Shown here: positions 1-10,734 of the stretch, piece after piece | How positions within the stretch are numbered: the first letter of the stretch is position 1 | Layout of the letters: each line of letters opens with the position of its first letter | Origin: Paulinella micropora | Taxonomy: Eukaryota > Cercozoa > Imbricatea > Euglyphida | Direction: 5' to 3' | Assembly (NCBI GenBank): GCA_009731375.1 | Contig: BJOX01000062.1 | Coordinates: forward strand, 896,510-946,448 | Length of the DNA stretch: 49,939 nt | The notes under the pieces: generated by a model | What the model was told of the DNA's origin: nothing | What the model saw: the letters and a program-made list of their open reading frames with translations, nothing else | Database searches by the model: none | Made by a program: the position numbers and the translations under genes

Positions 1-2
1 AC

Positions 3-1295
3 GTCGGTAACGCCCTGGGCGACGAGGTAGACAGCAAGCAGCCTACCTTCGTGGCGCTGTCGCAGCTCCTGTCCCCCAAGGACAACAAGCAGGATCTGTC
101 TACCCTCAAGACTCTGGGCCGGCTCTTCCCCAAAGATGATCGTCGTGCCCTGGTAGACGACGTCAAGAGGATCCAGTTTCTGCAGAAGATGGACAACTGG
201 GCCCGGGCGCCGAACCCGAACCCGCACGACCGGCTCCAGCGCGAGATCTACTATCGCTTCGCCATCAGCAGCGCGGTGCAGGCGTGGGAGGCGCTGCCGG
301 AAGATCTCCGGGAAGGCCGGACCCACAGCGAAACGGGAGACACGTACATGCTCGCGCTGCAAGAGGCTGGCAGGGTCCAGGGCCGCGAGCACAGCCTGGT
401 CCAGGAGGCGATCGTGTCCGCCGTGGCACAGCAGGGCGCCGAGGGCAGCGACGGCAAGTCCGACAGACCGCAGCCCGCGCCGGTGTTTGCCTGGCTGCAG
501 GCCACGCCCGTAACCCTGTTCTGCCTCGAGCAGCTGCTAGACCTGGACCTGCCCGTGCCGCTAGGGTTTGTGCTCTTTCGGCCCAGGGCGCTCTTCGTGG
601 GCGGCTCGGCGCTGTTTATGCGCCAGGGCGGCAGCACGTGCAGCGTCGTGTGCAAGGACAGCGAAGTGATTTTCGCCAACGACCCGGACTCGTTCCAGAC
701 GGCGGTGCAGGTGCGCTTCAAGGCCGGCACGGTGGTCACGGACCATCGCACGCTGCGCTTCGCGCCCAACATCGTGTCCGTGAGGTACGAGAGCGGGGGG
801 GGTGTGCGCATCGCGCGGCTGCAGGCGCACGCCGGGCGCGTGGCCCCCGACGAGTGGGACCTGCTGGCCGTGCCGGTGCCGTACAACTACTCGCCCCCGC
901 ACTGGTTCTCGTCCATGACCGGCACTTTCTCGTCGGGGCTGCTGGGCACCAACACCGCCGACGACCCGTGCGCGGAGATCTTCCAGTACGCGTGCGAGAG
1001 GGTCGGCTACGAAGTGGAGGCACTCAAGGAGGCACAGACTAGCCTCTTTACCGAGCACGGCCTCCTCAAGCCCAAGGCCCACGAACAGAGCATCTGCAGC
1101 CGGGGGGCGCAGTACACGTACAGCGTAGCACAGCGCCGCCTGGTGGACGAGGTAGGGGGCCGCACGGCGCTGGGCCCGCGGGCGGACCCGCACGCCTTCA
1201 TGCAGCTCAAGGGCTACGCGGCGGAATTCGCCGGACAGGGCATCCAGGGGGCCAACTTCCTCACGCCCCTGCTGGGCGCACAGCCGCGGGACTAG
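3..1295 (+). CDS. Partial protein of unknown family, possibly capsid-like protein of an integrated DNA virus (C-terminal part)
   Basis: The frame is open from the first complete codon at 3 to the TAG at 1293-1295, so the gene starts outside the window; the GTG at 51 is not a credible start. About 430 residues are visible with no intron. The first ~140 residues are charged and helical. From about residue 165 there is a run of beta-like sequence containing PLGFVLFRP and GGSALFMRQGG, then PYNYSPPHW, GLLGTNTADDPC and, near the end, SRGAQYTYS. There is no signal peptide or membrane segment. GC content is far above that of the retrotransposons downstream. The order of these motifs reminds me of capsid-like proteins of large eukaryotic DNA viruses with integrated copies, such as the mirusvirus type. 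That is recollection, not a search result, and the function should be treated as unknown. Confidence 0.6.
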   Translation, partial: VGNALGDEVDSKQPTFVALSQLLSPKDNKQDLSTLKTLGRLFPKDDRRALVDDVKRIQFLQKMDNWARAPNPNPHDRLQREIYYRFAISSAVQAWEALPEDLREGRTHSETGDTYMLALQEAGRVQGREHSLVQEAIVSAVAQQGAEGSDGKSDRPQPAPVFAWLQATPVTLFCLEQLLDLDLPVPLGFVLFRPRALFVGGSALFMRQGGSTCSVVCKDSEVIFANDPDSFQTAVQVRFKAGTVVTDHRTLRFAPNIVSVRYESGGGVRIARLQAHAGRVAPDEWDLLAVPVPYNYSPPHWFSSMTGTFSSGLLGTNTADDPCAEIFQYACERVGYEVEALKEAQTSLFTEHGLLKPKAHEQSICSRGAQYTYSVAQRRLVDEVGGRTALGPRADPHAFMQLKGYAAEFAGQGIQGANFLTPLLGAQPRD

Positions 1296-1858
1296 GCGCG
1301 GCCGGCTGCCCCCCCCGCCCGTCCCCGGCAACCGCGGGGCGTGTTGTCGTTTTGCTGGCTGTTGATTAAAAATAGACTGACGTTCCTCTCTACTGAGCTC
1401 TCCCCTCTTTCCCTAGGCTCAGCCCACAGCGCAAAGGCCTGGGAGAGCCTACTACGGCACTGGCACGGGCGTTGCCTACGCTGGCCGCCAGCGGAGCAAG
1501 CACTGCTGCGTGAGGTGTTCGGCCCCGGGGGGGGGGGGGGGGGGCCAAAAAACCCCCCCCCCCCCCCCCCNNNNNNNNNNNNNNNNNNNNNNNNNNNNNN
1601 NNNNNNNNNNNNNNNNNNNNNNNNNNNNNNNNNNNNNNNNNNNNNNNNNNNNNNNNNNNNNNNNNNNNNNNNNNNNNNNNNNNNNNNNNNNNNNNNNNNN
1701 NNNNNNNNNNNNNNNNNNNNNNNNNNNNNNNNNNNNNNNNNCCCCCCCCCCCCCCCCCCCCGAGCGGGTGAGGCGGGCGATGGCCTGGGACAGGGAAGAG
1801 CGGGCGCTAGGCCAGGGGCCGGCTATGCAGTTGGCCTGCTGAGAATAAAAGGTACGGC
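1296..1858. other. Intergenic spacer with poly-G/poly-C-bounded assembly gap
   Basis: A spacer between two same-strand GC-rich genes. ATTAAAAATA-like sequence near 1364-1373 could serve as a poly(A) signal for the first gene. A run of 18 G (1527-1544) and then a run of C (1553-1570) lead into a 171-base gap (1571-1741) that ends in another C run (1742-1761). AATAAAAGG lies at 1844-1852, just upstream of the next ATG; it could be a TATA-like element or a poly(A) signal. An open frame crosses the gap (1341-1865), but its middle is unknown sequence and it is not supported as a gene. Confidence 0.6.
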
Positions 1859-3977
1859 ATGCTAAAGTGTGCGCAAAGGTCTCTGGCCGAATACGAAAAG
1901 AGTTTCGATGGGCTGGGCCAGCAAGAGAGGAGGTTCGCCCTGGAGCCGGTCCTGTTTAGAGAAGCAGGAAATGCCCTAAAGGCCTGCCCGCATGCACAAG
2001 AACGCCTGTGTGCGCTAGACACTAGCACCCTAGAGGGGGACGCCCTGCGCAAGTCGCCAGTAGCCAGGCTTTATACTGCGCTGGCTTGCTGGGATAGGTT
2101 GTTCTTATCCGGCCCCTTAGCCGAGCTTGAAACCATCCAGAGTGTAGGCGACAGTGCGGTAAACGTGTCTAAGCTAGTTCTGTTTAGCGCCCATCAATCT
2201 CTGTTGAAGAAGCGCGTGTCGCTTACGGGTGTGCCCGGGTGGCCAGAGCAGCGCTTCTCCGTCTGGAGCCGGCTGGCCTCGCGTGTCCACGGTGCCATCG
2301 GCTCATCGGTGCCGGACCTAGTAGGCCGAGCGAGGGGTGCTGAGGAATTCTTTAACAATAACCTGCGAAAACATACAGCACAATTCCAGGAGGTCATCCT
2401 TAGCTTGCGCCAGGGGTTCTGGCACCAAAATAGGACCGTGCCTGTCCGCCTGACAGAGCTGCACCAAGGCCTCGGCCAGGCCTCGCCAGAAACGTGTTCC
2501 TTGCTCGGCGCGTTGCTCTGCTGGCCTGCCCTTTGGGTCCGGCTAGTGGGGCGGCTGGCAGGGCGCCGCGACCAGCTGCAGGCGCTGGCGGTGGCCGGCG
2601 ACGTGAAGGCCAGAATAATTGCGTACGTTATTGTCTGGTTCCTGGAGCAAGCAGGCGCTACCTCTGGCCCACCGGCGCCGCCACTCTCGTCTCCCCCCTG
2701 GCCGGCCAGCGAAGGGGTCGTGGAGGCAGCGCCGCTCTCGCCCCCCCTCCGCCCGGCCGGCGACTGGGTCGTGGAGGCGTCGGCGCTGCCTCCCCAGCCG
2801 CCCGCCTCGTCGTCGCTCCCTCCTCCCACCCCGCTGGCTAGTGCGATAGTGCAGCCTCTGACCGGGCTGTCGCCGGCGGCGACCGGCCGTACGGCCTGGC
2901 CATCGCCTTCTGCAGCCGCAGCGCCGCCCTCTCCTCCACAGCGTTCCTGGCTGAAGCGCAGGGCAACCGTAGCACGGGACGCGGCCGGCGGGGGAGCTCA
3001 GCACGGGGGCGGGCCCCCGCCCCTCCGCCACCCAAGGTCGGGGCGGCTAGGAGCGCCGTCGGCACCGCCCGCCCCGGGGGCTGGTCCGGCTTCCGTGGTG
3101 GTGAGGCAGCCGGCCGCCGCCACGCCGGCGGGGCGGCCGGGAGCATCGTCGGCGCCCCCCACGGCNNNNNNNNNNATCGGCGCCCCCCACGGCGGGCGCC
3201 CCGCCCGTGCCGCGCGGCCCCGGCCACCGAGCGGAGAGCCAGGCCGCGGCGGGCCCGCGCCAGGCCTGGGGCAGCGGTGCGCCGGCAGCGACAGCCTTGC
3301 AGACACCAGACACTGTCTGGCCCTTGACCGGCCTGGTGAATCAACTGGCTCCCCTGCCAGAACTTGGGCCTGGGCGGGGCAGCGGGCGGCGCCCGGCGCT
3401 CCCGCGCCAGCGGGCCGGCGCGCCGTCGGCCGGTGTACCAGGCCGGCCGGGGGCTCCCCCTCTGCCGCCCCGCCCGGCGCCCACGCCGGGGGGCGGGCCC
3501 CCGGCCGGCTCGCCCGCCGCCCCAGGCACCCGCCCCCCGCCCTCGGCGGGGAGTGGCCACGCTGCCGGCCCCCCGCTCACCGCCCGTGGCCCTTCCGACC
3601 GCGTGCGCCTGCGCCTTCCGGCGGCCGGAGTACGCCGCCCCCCGCCGGGCCCGCCGCCAGGCCCGCCGCCGGGGGCCGGCGCCCGGCCCCTGCCGGCCCG
3701 CGGAGGGGAGCGCGCTGCCGGCATCCCCGCCGCCGGCGGCCGCCCGGACCACGTGCGCCCTGGCACGGCGGCCGTGCCAGCCAGGCCACACCGTCCGCCA
3801 CCAGGCCCGCCGCCAGGCCCGCCGCCCCCCTCAGTGGAGGGGGGGGCGGCCCCCCTCCGGGCGCCGGGGCCCAGCGTGCAGGTTCCGGGCAGACCTGGCG
3901 TGCAAGTGATGGGACCAGAGGAAACGGAGGCCCTGCGCACCGCCGTAACCCAGGGACGGCGGCGCGGACGCCTCTAG
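1859..3977 (+). CDS. Uncharacterised protein: helical N-terminal domain and long Pro/Ala/Gly-rich tail
   Basis: The ATG at 1859 follows an AT-rich AATAAAAGG by a few bases. The first ~270 residues are ordinary globular-looking, Leu-rich helical sequence (LKCAQRSLAEYEKSFDGLG near the start, IIAYVIVWFLEQAG near 265-280). After that the protein is low-complexity Pro, Ala, Ser and Gly to the end. The C-terminus is less simple: VMGPEETEALRTAVTQ followed by a basic RRRGRL. The 10-N gap at 3166-3175 splits the gene. On paper the frame changes there, but the 17 bases on either side of the gap are identical and both start on a codon boundary, so overlapping them keeps one frame to the TAG at 3975-3977 (about 696 residues). 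Reading the frame straight through the Ns instead gives a stop at 4016-4018 with an Arg/Pro tail that looks like out-of-frame GC-rich sequence. I do not recognise the family. Its position suggests the same transcriptional or viral context as the upstream gene. Confidence 0.55.
3166..3175. other. Ten-N gap with identical 17-bp flanks
   Basis: The sequence TCGGCGCCCCCCACGGC occurs at 3149-3165 and again at 3177-3193, on both sides of the Ns. This is what two contig ends that overlap but were not merged look like. The gap is probably of zero or negative length. Confidence 0.8.
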
Positions 3978-4418
3978 GGAGCTCGTTCCGCTCACCGCAG
4001 GTGCCAAGGCCAGCTTAAAGAAGCCCCTTTTCGTACCCCACCCCAGCCAAGATTCAGTAAAAGCAAAGGGGTTTCCCCCTGACTGTAGCTGTAATTCGTC
4101 GTGTAGTGTCAGCAGCCGGTGGAAAGAAAAGACAGGAATAATTCCGTGCTAGTGGTAATCACTGAGTTTAGCGGACGATCCGTTGGGGGGGGGGGGGACC
4201 ACTTGACCCCACCCTTTCGCAGGGGTTGGTCAGGGCCCGCTGTACCGGAGTGGCAGGCGAGCGCTTGGCAGGCCGACGACGACGCCAGGCCTTGCCCCGT
4301 GCTGCGGGCGCCCTTGGTACGTTGCGGGGGAGGGGGCGAGGGAAAGGCCTCTTAACTGGAACACGCTGGTGGCAGGCAGGCCCCGGCTTCTTCTTGTCGG
4401 GTGGCAGGAAAGAACTGG
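3978..4418. other. Spacer between GC-rich genes and the retrotransposon
   Basis: GC-rich sequence with a short poly-G run near 4184-4197. No supported gene. AGTAAAAGCAAAGG near 4056 may be part of a 3' end signal. The GC-rich character stops abruptly at 4419, where the LTR-like repeat starts. Confidence 0.5.
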
Positions 4419-4564
4419 TGCACAATGGTAAAAACGTAACGTGCACAATTGACTTGGATTACCCATTACTGTTACTCCTAATTATGGCTTAATAAAATGT
4501 TACCGCACATAGAAATCAATCATAATTACGACTCAAATAGTAACTCAAAGTTGCCTGTCCAACG
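4419..4564 (-). repeat. Copia 3' LTR, conserved end
   Basis: Starts TGCACAATGGTAAAAACG and matches 20902-21078 through the Y-rich AATAAAATGTTACCGCACAT block up to CCTGTCCAACG, with a few small indels. Its position beyond the RNase H end of the element is where the 3' LTR should be. Beyond 4564 the two copies no longer match, so the outer LTR boundary on the internal side is not defined. Confidence 0.65.
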
Positions 4565-5206
4565 CTCCCCCTTAATTCAATGTCAATTGTACTGTTGGAT
4601 AACTTCGTAAATCGTGTCTGACTGAGTGAGCTTAACGTCAAATAAAAGCTACACATACGCGACTCAAAACGTAGCAAGTCACAAATCGTAGAATCCATAC
4701 GAATAATCAATTCCTCGCTGAAAGCATCTCGATCAATTGGGTCGATTAAATCGATGTAAAAGGGCTCTTACGTAAATGACCAACTCGCACTTACACATAA
4801 AAGTAAAAATTACGTCTACTCATGTAATAGCAAACTCGGAGCTGCTCCTCGCGTAAATCACAATAAAAACTGTTAATTTGAATAGCCCTCTGGTAACTAA
4901 TAATAAAGCGATGGTAGTCCGCGATCAGATCTCAACGAATAAGTCACCGTCGTCGTTGTCCGACTTCCTCCACCGGCTTCCTTCTCGCCTTTCGACTTCC
5001 GCCATCCCGCTCTTGTTGCGCACGATCGATGGTGACATGACGTCATGCGCTTCGTTTACACTCGAGTTAAAGTCCACGGGATCATTCGTGTCGCCTCAAA
5101 CTAATACCTATATAGATATCTCGCCTGCAAAGAAAAGACTCACACTCACACAAAAGAACATCATGAGTGACTCAGTGGAACTTTGCGAATTTTCCGTTAA
5201 GAAGCT
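4565..5206 (-). other. Rest of copia 3' LTR / 3' untranslated region
   Basis: AT-rich sequence without coding similarity, holding a pyrimidine-rich patch (about 4955-5010). It lies between the RNase H stop and the recognisable LTR end. I see no clear polypurine tract. Confidence 0.35.
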
Positions 5207-5860
5207 TTATGGTTTAAGAGTGATCATGAATTTACTAACCAAGTACTCAAATTGGTCCTTCGGTACAGGTTTAGTTAATACATCTGCTATCTGCTTCTTA
5301 GTTCCTACTTTTACAAACCTTACTTCTTTATCACGTTGTGCGTGATGCATGAAATGTAGTTCAAGTGGTAGATGTTTAGTGCGTGACCCTGACATTCCTC
5401 TCTCTGCTGCTAAAATAGTTTGTGCGTTGTCCTCAAATGATTCTAATGGGCCTTTCTGTGCTACTCCTAACTCCTCCGCTATATGTCTAACTGCTAACCC
5501 TTCACGAATACATTCTACTGCTGCGAAGATATCCGCATCATTCGAGCTTAATGCAATCCGTGATTGTCGTTTCGATAACCATGCAATTGTGTCACCTCCC
5601 CATAGAGCTATATACCCTGTACGAGACTTTCCTGTCTTTTTGCATACTTTATGCGCCGCGTCAGGCGATAAAGTAATTCCGGGATATGTCCTTGCCTTTT
5701 GCGATGATTTCGGCCCGTGAAATGCAATGACGCGAAATGAATTCACTAAGTACCGAAGAATTCGTCCCAACATTGCATAAGTCACTCCTACGTCAACAGT
5801 CTGCATAACGCTAGCTGCATTCAAAGCTTGGTCTGCATCTGGCCTAGTCATCTTAGTCAA
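5207..5860 (-). pseudogene. Copia RNase H domain
   Basis: The C-terminal domain of the copia polyprotein. Recognisable landmarks are KSRTGYIALWGGDTIAWLSK (the usual TGY...G..ISW.SK strand), SSNDADIFAA in place of the family's SSTEAEY.A, RTKHLPLELHFMHH in place of TKHI.I..HF.R, and ADVLTKPVPKDQFEYL. The Glu of the SSTEAE motif is Asp here. The start overlaps the RT frame, which shows a frameshift near 5857. The stop at 5207-5209 ends the polyprotein. Confidence 0.85.
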
Positions 5861-7200
5861 AATAGTAACTTTCCAACTAAGCTAGGAATGGAATGCTTCC
5901 TAAGTGCACTAGATTCCGACATAGGTTCTGGCTCCAGTTCTGCGCTAGGCGTGCTTAGCGGGCGTGCGTCTGCATATCCTACGTCTTTCAAGATCTGTTT
6001 CTGATATCTCGTCTGATGTAGTAAAATGCGACCTCTTTCCTGTTCTATTTCTATACCCAGAAACTCTTTGGCTACTCCTAATCGTTTTAGGGGATAGAAC
6101 TTTTCTAGTTGGCTTGCAAACTTATCATACGTGCGTTCGTTAGGCGCCGAAAAGATTAGATCATCTACATGAAATATGCCAATGATTGCATCTCTTATGG
6201 GTTTGTCTTTCTCAACGAACATACATAGATCTGCGTCTAGCAATCGAAATCCTAACTCTTCTAACTTTGGGGCCAAGATTTCATACCAACGTCTGCCGGC
6301 TTGTGGGGCACCATACAGAGCTCCATCTATCCTTAATATCATGCCATCATGACCTTCCCTGTCTAAACCATCTGGGGCGTACGCGTAAACAGGATCATTC
6401 ATTCTAGCATTCAAGTAAGCATTTTTGAAGTCTATACCATACAACTTGTGACAATGCCAAGCAGCTATCTTAGCTAAGAAAAGTAGTGATCGATGAGCTG
6501 CACAAGGTACAAATAGCTGATCTGGATTATAGCTAACTCCTGGTCCTAGCATACCTCCTCTCAAAGCTAATCGTGACTTGACAAACTTGCAGACTTCCTT
6601 TATCATCAAGCTTGACTTTATGTACCCATGTCAATCTTACTATCTTCGACACTCCCTTCTCTTTTGCTTCCTTGGGGCTTACCCAGGTATAGGTGTTAAA
6701 AGACTTAAGAGCCTCTATCTCTTTATCCATGCCTTCTTTCAACTCCTTGGCTGTTAGCCCTTCGTTGACTATCTCTTTTGGCACACGTAGTGTGAGGTAG
6801 AGTAAAACTTCACTACTATCCTCTCCTAGTATGCTTTCCTCAGACGACTTAGCGTCTTTTAGTTCACCGGGTGGATGGATTGGGTCTACTTTATACTTCT
6901 TGATTTCACTGTCTAACATCTTTTCAACTAGTCCGTCATCAAAAGATACAAAGTGACTTGGCTTGGGCTGTTTGCGAACTTTAAGTCTATCACCTTTCTC
7001 GCATGGTTTCAAAACTTTACCGGTTCGTTTAGCTTCTTGCCAACTGTCTCCATACTCTTCCTTCGCATATAGTTCACCAAAAGCTACCGCTGGCACAACT
7101 ACCTTGACATTTTCTAATGAGGTATCTTCCTTGACTACCTTTTTAGTTGTGACTGGTTGTGTGTCCGGCTTTGCTGTCGTCCGTTCCTTTCTTTCTCGTT
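5857..7200 (-). pseudogene. Copia reverse transcriptase (RVT_2), frameshifted
   Basis: The 5' part (to about 6600 on the minus strand) has the start of the domain, KEGMDKEIEALKSFNTYTWV followed by LTWVHKVKLDDKG. The frame then shifts and continues with GIDFKNAYLNARMNDPVYAY (first catalytic Asp region), LYGAPQAGRRWYEIL and FHVDDLIFSA, the counterpart of the YVDD active site. GIEIEQERGRILLHQTRYQ follows, as in functional elements. The two frames meet near 6590-6610. Upstream Lys/Glu-rich sequence to about 7200 is the linker between integrase and RT. The catalytic Asp residues are still present, so it died by frameshift rather than by long drift. Confidence 0.88.
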
Positions 7201-7437
7201 TCCCAGGAGTCTCACTATGTTAGCTGTCGTGATTTTGTCACTTTGCTCCCATGTGAGGCCCTTGTTTGGCGCTTCTCCTTTCCTATATCCTCGGCTTGGG
7301 TGACTAGCTGAAGGGTCCTGCGCACTAAGCGATTCGATGGGTGTTACCCCGTCGTCCTGATCAACAACTTGGCTTTCGTTAGAGTCAATGGGAAGACCGG
7401 AATCTGGACCAGTGTCGTCCTCAACTCCATGTTTTCC

Positions 7438-8420
7438 TCATGCTCTTCTGACTCCCCCTGAACTTTCATGTTCCGGTTCTGTCTCCGTTTGCTCAAGCTG
7501 TTCTCCATTGCTACTCTTCCCCTCAGATTCATCGTCCCATTGTACTCCTCTGGGTGGGTGTGCATCTTTTCCAACTATATGGGGGTTGAAACGCACGTTG
7601 CGTACGTTCGATATGACCTTGCGGCCATCCCAAACCCTGTAAAGCTCTTTGAACACATCGTATCCCAAGAGCATTACACGTTTTCCCCTATAGTTTCCTT
7701 TGCCAACTTGCTTGCCGACATACATTACTCCCATATATCCTATTGGTTTCAGTTGCCGAATGGCTGGTTTGTAACCCAAACACTGCTCAAAGGGTGAAAT
7801 CCCTTGACGTGGTCCGGTTGTAGCTGGCAATATGTTGTGTAGTGTGGTAGCGGTGTGTTCCATTTCTGCCCAAAACTTAAGGAAGGCTAGCTTCATATCG
7901 CATAGCCCTAGCTGGCCCTGCAGTTATGTCATTAACTTTTTCAGCTATCGGATTTCCGTCTTTGTCTCCTGGTGCTGAAACTTTCCAAATAAATTGTAAT
8001 GGCTTCCACCATTCGATTACTTCCACGGGGGCAACGAATTCGTTGTCACACGTGACAAGTTTGACCTTCCTACCGGTCTGTCGTTCAAACCACGCTACTG
8101 CCTGCTTAAGACACTCTACAAACTCGTTCTTGTGTCTTAAGTAAAAGTCTAAGATATAACCTGAGTAATCGTCTGTTACACAAAACTTGTAGTACTTGCC
8201 ATTGATGGACATTACTGCCCATGGTACGGCTGTATCTACGAGCAAAATCTCACTCGCATAACTAGCTCTCCTAATCCTATTCTTCTTAAATCTGGGCAAT
8301 TCTTTAGCCTTACCCATCATACAAGCTTCACAATATCTAACTAAATCTTCATTGCCGACAACTTTGCGGCCCAGTGCCTTGCCTAATGCATAGGTCTTCT
8401 TTTAAAATTATAGCCTTATG
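7438..8420 (-). pseudogene. Copia integrase, frameshifted
   Basis: Minus-strand order: CEACMMGKAKELPRFKK (end of the HHCC zinc region), VDTAVPWAVM (first Asp), VTCDNEFVAPVEVIEWW (second Asp region, normally TDNGGEF) and GNPIAEKVND (Glu region, normally NG.AER). After a frameshift near 7890 it continues with FWAEMEHTATTLHNILP, FEQCLGYKPAIRQLKPIGY and RVMLLGYDVFKELYRVWD, which is the copia integrase C-terminal region. The HHCC start near 8330-8420 is partly out of frame. Confidence 0.82.
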
Positions 8421-8577
8421 CCCGCTGCACTGATGCATGACGTAAATGTCTACAGGCTTCTTATTTGCAATCTTCTCTGGATACATAGAATATAGCACAC
8501 ATCCCTCACTCTCTCTATTCTCGCAAACTTTAGCTACTTCATTCTTATTCTCTCTCTCCTTGGGGGTTCCCTCCCCA

Positions 8578-9183
8578 TTACCCCGCCTTTGATTTCTTTA
8601 CCTTGATCTTGGGCTCAAATCGCTTGTTAATGTCAAGAGGTTCGTCATATTCCGTGTCCCACCGGTATAGCATTCCCGGCGTCATTCTCCCCCTGACAAT
8701 CACATCACTCTCTTTCACTCTTATGGGGTGCTTTAGAATAAGCAACTGTCCGTTCTGGTGAATAACATATCTGTGGTAAAAGTGATCCATGCTGCCGGTT
8801 GAAACTATGTTCACAGGCACCCTTGGGTCGTACAACATTTCTTTCTTTACCATCACGGGTTTTCCTGTCCCATCTACACGGGTCAACCTTGCTTCTCCCT
8901 TCTGGTTCACTACGATTTCTCCGTTTCCAGTGATCAGACTGACTGGGGCATTATCAGAAAGGTTGCTTAATATGGCCGTCGTGCAAGCTATGTCTCGTGA
9001 CGATCCACTGTCCTGCACTATCATTCTCTCTTTCTTGCTTTTTCCCTTACCTTCTGCTACCATCAGGTTGTGCTCGATGTCTTCCGTGTTCTCCTTTTCT
9101 TTCTCTTTCTCTTTCTTGCTCGCCTTTTTTTCCTTTCTTTCCTTCTCTTCGTTCTCAGCTCTCTCGTCGTTGCGTGCATCCAA
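8578..9183 (-). pseudogene. Copia aspartic protease and pre-integrase region
   Basis: Contains VQDSGSSRDIAC, the DSG active-site motif of copia retropepsins, and then LYDPRVPVNIVSTGSM, matching the usual LY.P....NL.S...L strand. The N-terminal 50 residues are a Lys/Glu-rich stretch that may be the end of gag. The region 8320-8577 continues toward the integrase zinc region with stops. Confidence 0.8.
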
Positions 9184-9277
9184 TCGTATTCTTCCCTTGC
9201 CTCTTTGTAATCTTTGGAAGTGATCTCTCTATTCTCATCTCTCCAGAATCCCTAGAGTCCTCTGTGTTTCCGGGGTC

Positions 9278-9896
9278 TTAATCTTCTTCTTCTGACGCTC
9301 CGTCTATTTCCCTTCTCTTCGCATCAAATGCTGCCTTCTTCCTAGCTGCTGTCTTTGGTATAAAGAATAGGTGTGCGTCTTCTGAGTGTAACTTGCGTAA
9401 ATACGCATTCAAAGATCCCTCTGCCACTACCTCGTTGTGAATCTGGGCTAAGTGAGGCATAGATTCCACTAACTACTCTGCAAAAGCGTTTTTGTGGTTG
9501 CATGCTAGGTCTATAATACCATAATCCATTACGGATAGCATTTCTGTGTAGAACTCACTGTAATTGCCGTTTGGTTCGTAACATAAGTTACCTATCTTTC
9601 ACAGTTAGGTCTTTCAATCCATTCGACATCACAAACAACAAACGCTGTAATTCCGTCTTATGGGGTCTCGGGAGTCCTTCACTGTGTCTCATCTGACAAT
9701 CCCAAATCGCTCTTTCTTTCTTCAATGACTCTTCTGATGCAGCTTTCAGTCGTGCTTCTCTCACTGACTCTCTTGCTATGGGTGTAGTACACGCAGCATG
9801 CGACAAAAACACGTCATTTATCGCCAAAAACATGTCTGTCAGTAGGTTGTCTGTCTCTGCTACCCTCACTCCATTCTCTCTCTTCACCTTCACTAC
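9278..9896 (-). pseudogene. Copia gag, 3' part
   Basis: Two open pieces (9588-9896 and 9278-9469 on the minus strand) separated by stops, highly charged (ETDNLLTDMFLAINDVFLSH in the first). The second runs into the acidic GASEEED. They continue the gag that is also seen at 14533-16402 and 19913-20700. The piece 9773-9896 is present again at 11197-11320. Confidence 0.6.
9773..9896 (-). repeat. Duplicated gag segment, copy 1
   Basis: 124 bp, matching 11197-11320 at all but about four positions and with no indel. It ends CTTCACTAC, immediately next to the terminus of element X. Confidence 0.9.
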
Positions 9897-10147
9897 CAGG
9901 ACAATAATGGTGAAAGATTTATATTGGAGCAAAATCAATATTTTTTTGCCTTGGTTTCATAAATTTTTTTGATAAAAAATCAATATTTTTTTTGGGGAAA
10001 AGATATTGATTTTGAATCAATACTAAATATTGAAAAATCAATTTTTTTTTAAATATTGATGAAAATCAATATTCTCACTCCGGGTGGTGGCGAGAGAAAG
10101 AGAGAGAGAAAGAGAGAGACTAGAGAGAGAGAGAGGGGGGGGGGGGG

Positions 10148-10344
10148 ACAAGTAATGTTAATACACTGTCACCGGACCGGAGCAGGTACTCAGAACTCAG
10201 TAGTAATCGTACCTGAATTATTAATAACATAGAAATGCAGAAAAAGTATTAATATATGATCATGAATCTTAGCAACGGGTAACAAGCCGGACAGCCGGAA
10301 ACGCCAGTGAGTACGAAATGTGAAAACCGGCGAATCACACATTA
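10148..10344. other. Unique stretch in element X
   Basis: About 200 bp of non-repetitive sequence between a poly-G run and ATT repeats. No coding signal recognised. Confidence 0.4.
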
Positions 10345-10413
10345 CTAAATCTATTACTATTGTTACTATTATTATTATTACTATTATTATAGTATTACTA
10401 TTATTATTATTAC

Positions 10414-10473
<60 letters not shown>

Positions 10474-10512
10474 TACTATTACTATTACTATTACTATTAC
10501 TATTACTATTAC

Positions 10513-10551
<39 letters not shown>

Positions 10552-10645
10552 CATTATTATTATTAATATTATTATTATTGTTTTGGTAGATGCAGGGCCA
10601 TTCCACTACACCCTGGACCTTGCTACATTATTATTAGTATTATTA

Positions 10646-10722
<77 letters not shown>

Positions 10723-10733
10723 GTCATTATTAT
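10345..10733. repeat. (ATT/ACT)n microsatellite
   Basis: Trinucleotide repeat with a short unique island (about 10581-10622). Confidence 0.9.
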
Positions 10734-10734
10734 G

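Noticed and set aside
51-53. GTG start codon for the first gene
   Set aside because: The frame is open to the window edge, and a GTG start is unlikely in a eukaryote or its virus.
1341-1865. Open frame across the poly-C gap
   Set aside because: Its middle is unknown bases and homopolymer, it starts with GTG, and the ends have no recognisable features.
3207-3977. A separate third gene in the GC-rich block
   Set aside because: It is best read as the C-terminal part of the 1859 gene once the duplicated gap flanks are overlapped.
4226-4492. Arg-rich open frame before the copia LTR
   Set aside because: Its end lies inside the LTR repeat, and its composition is that of out-of-frame GC-rich DNA.
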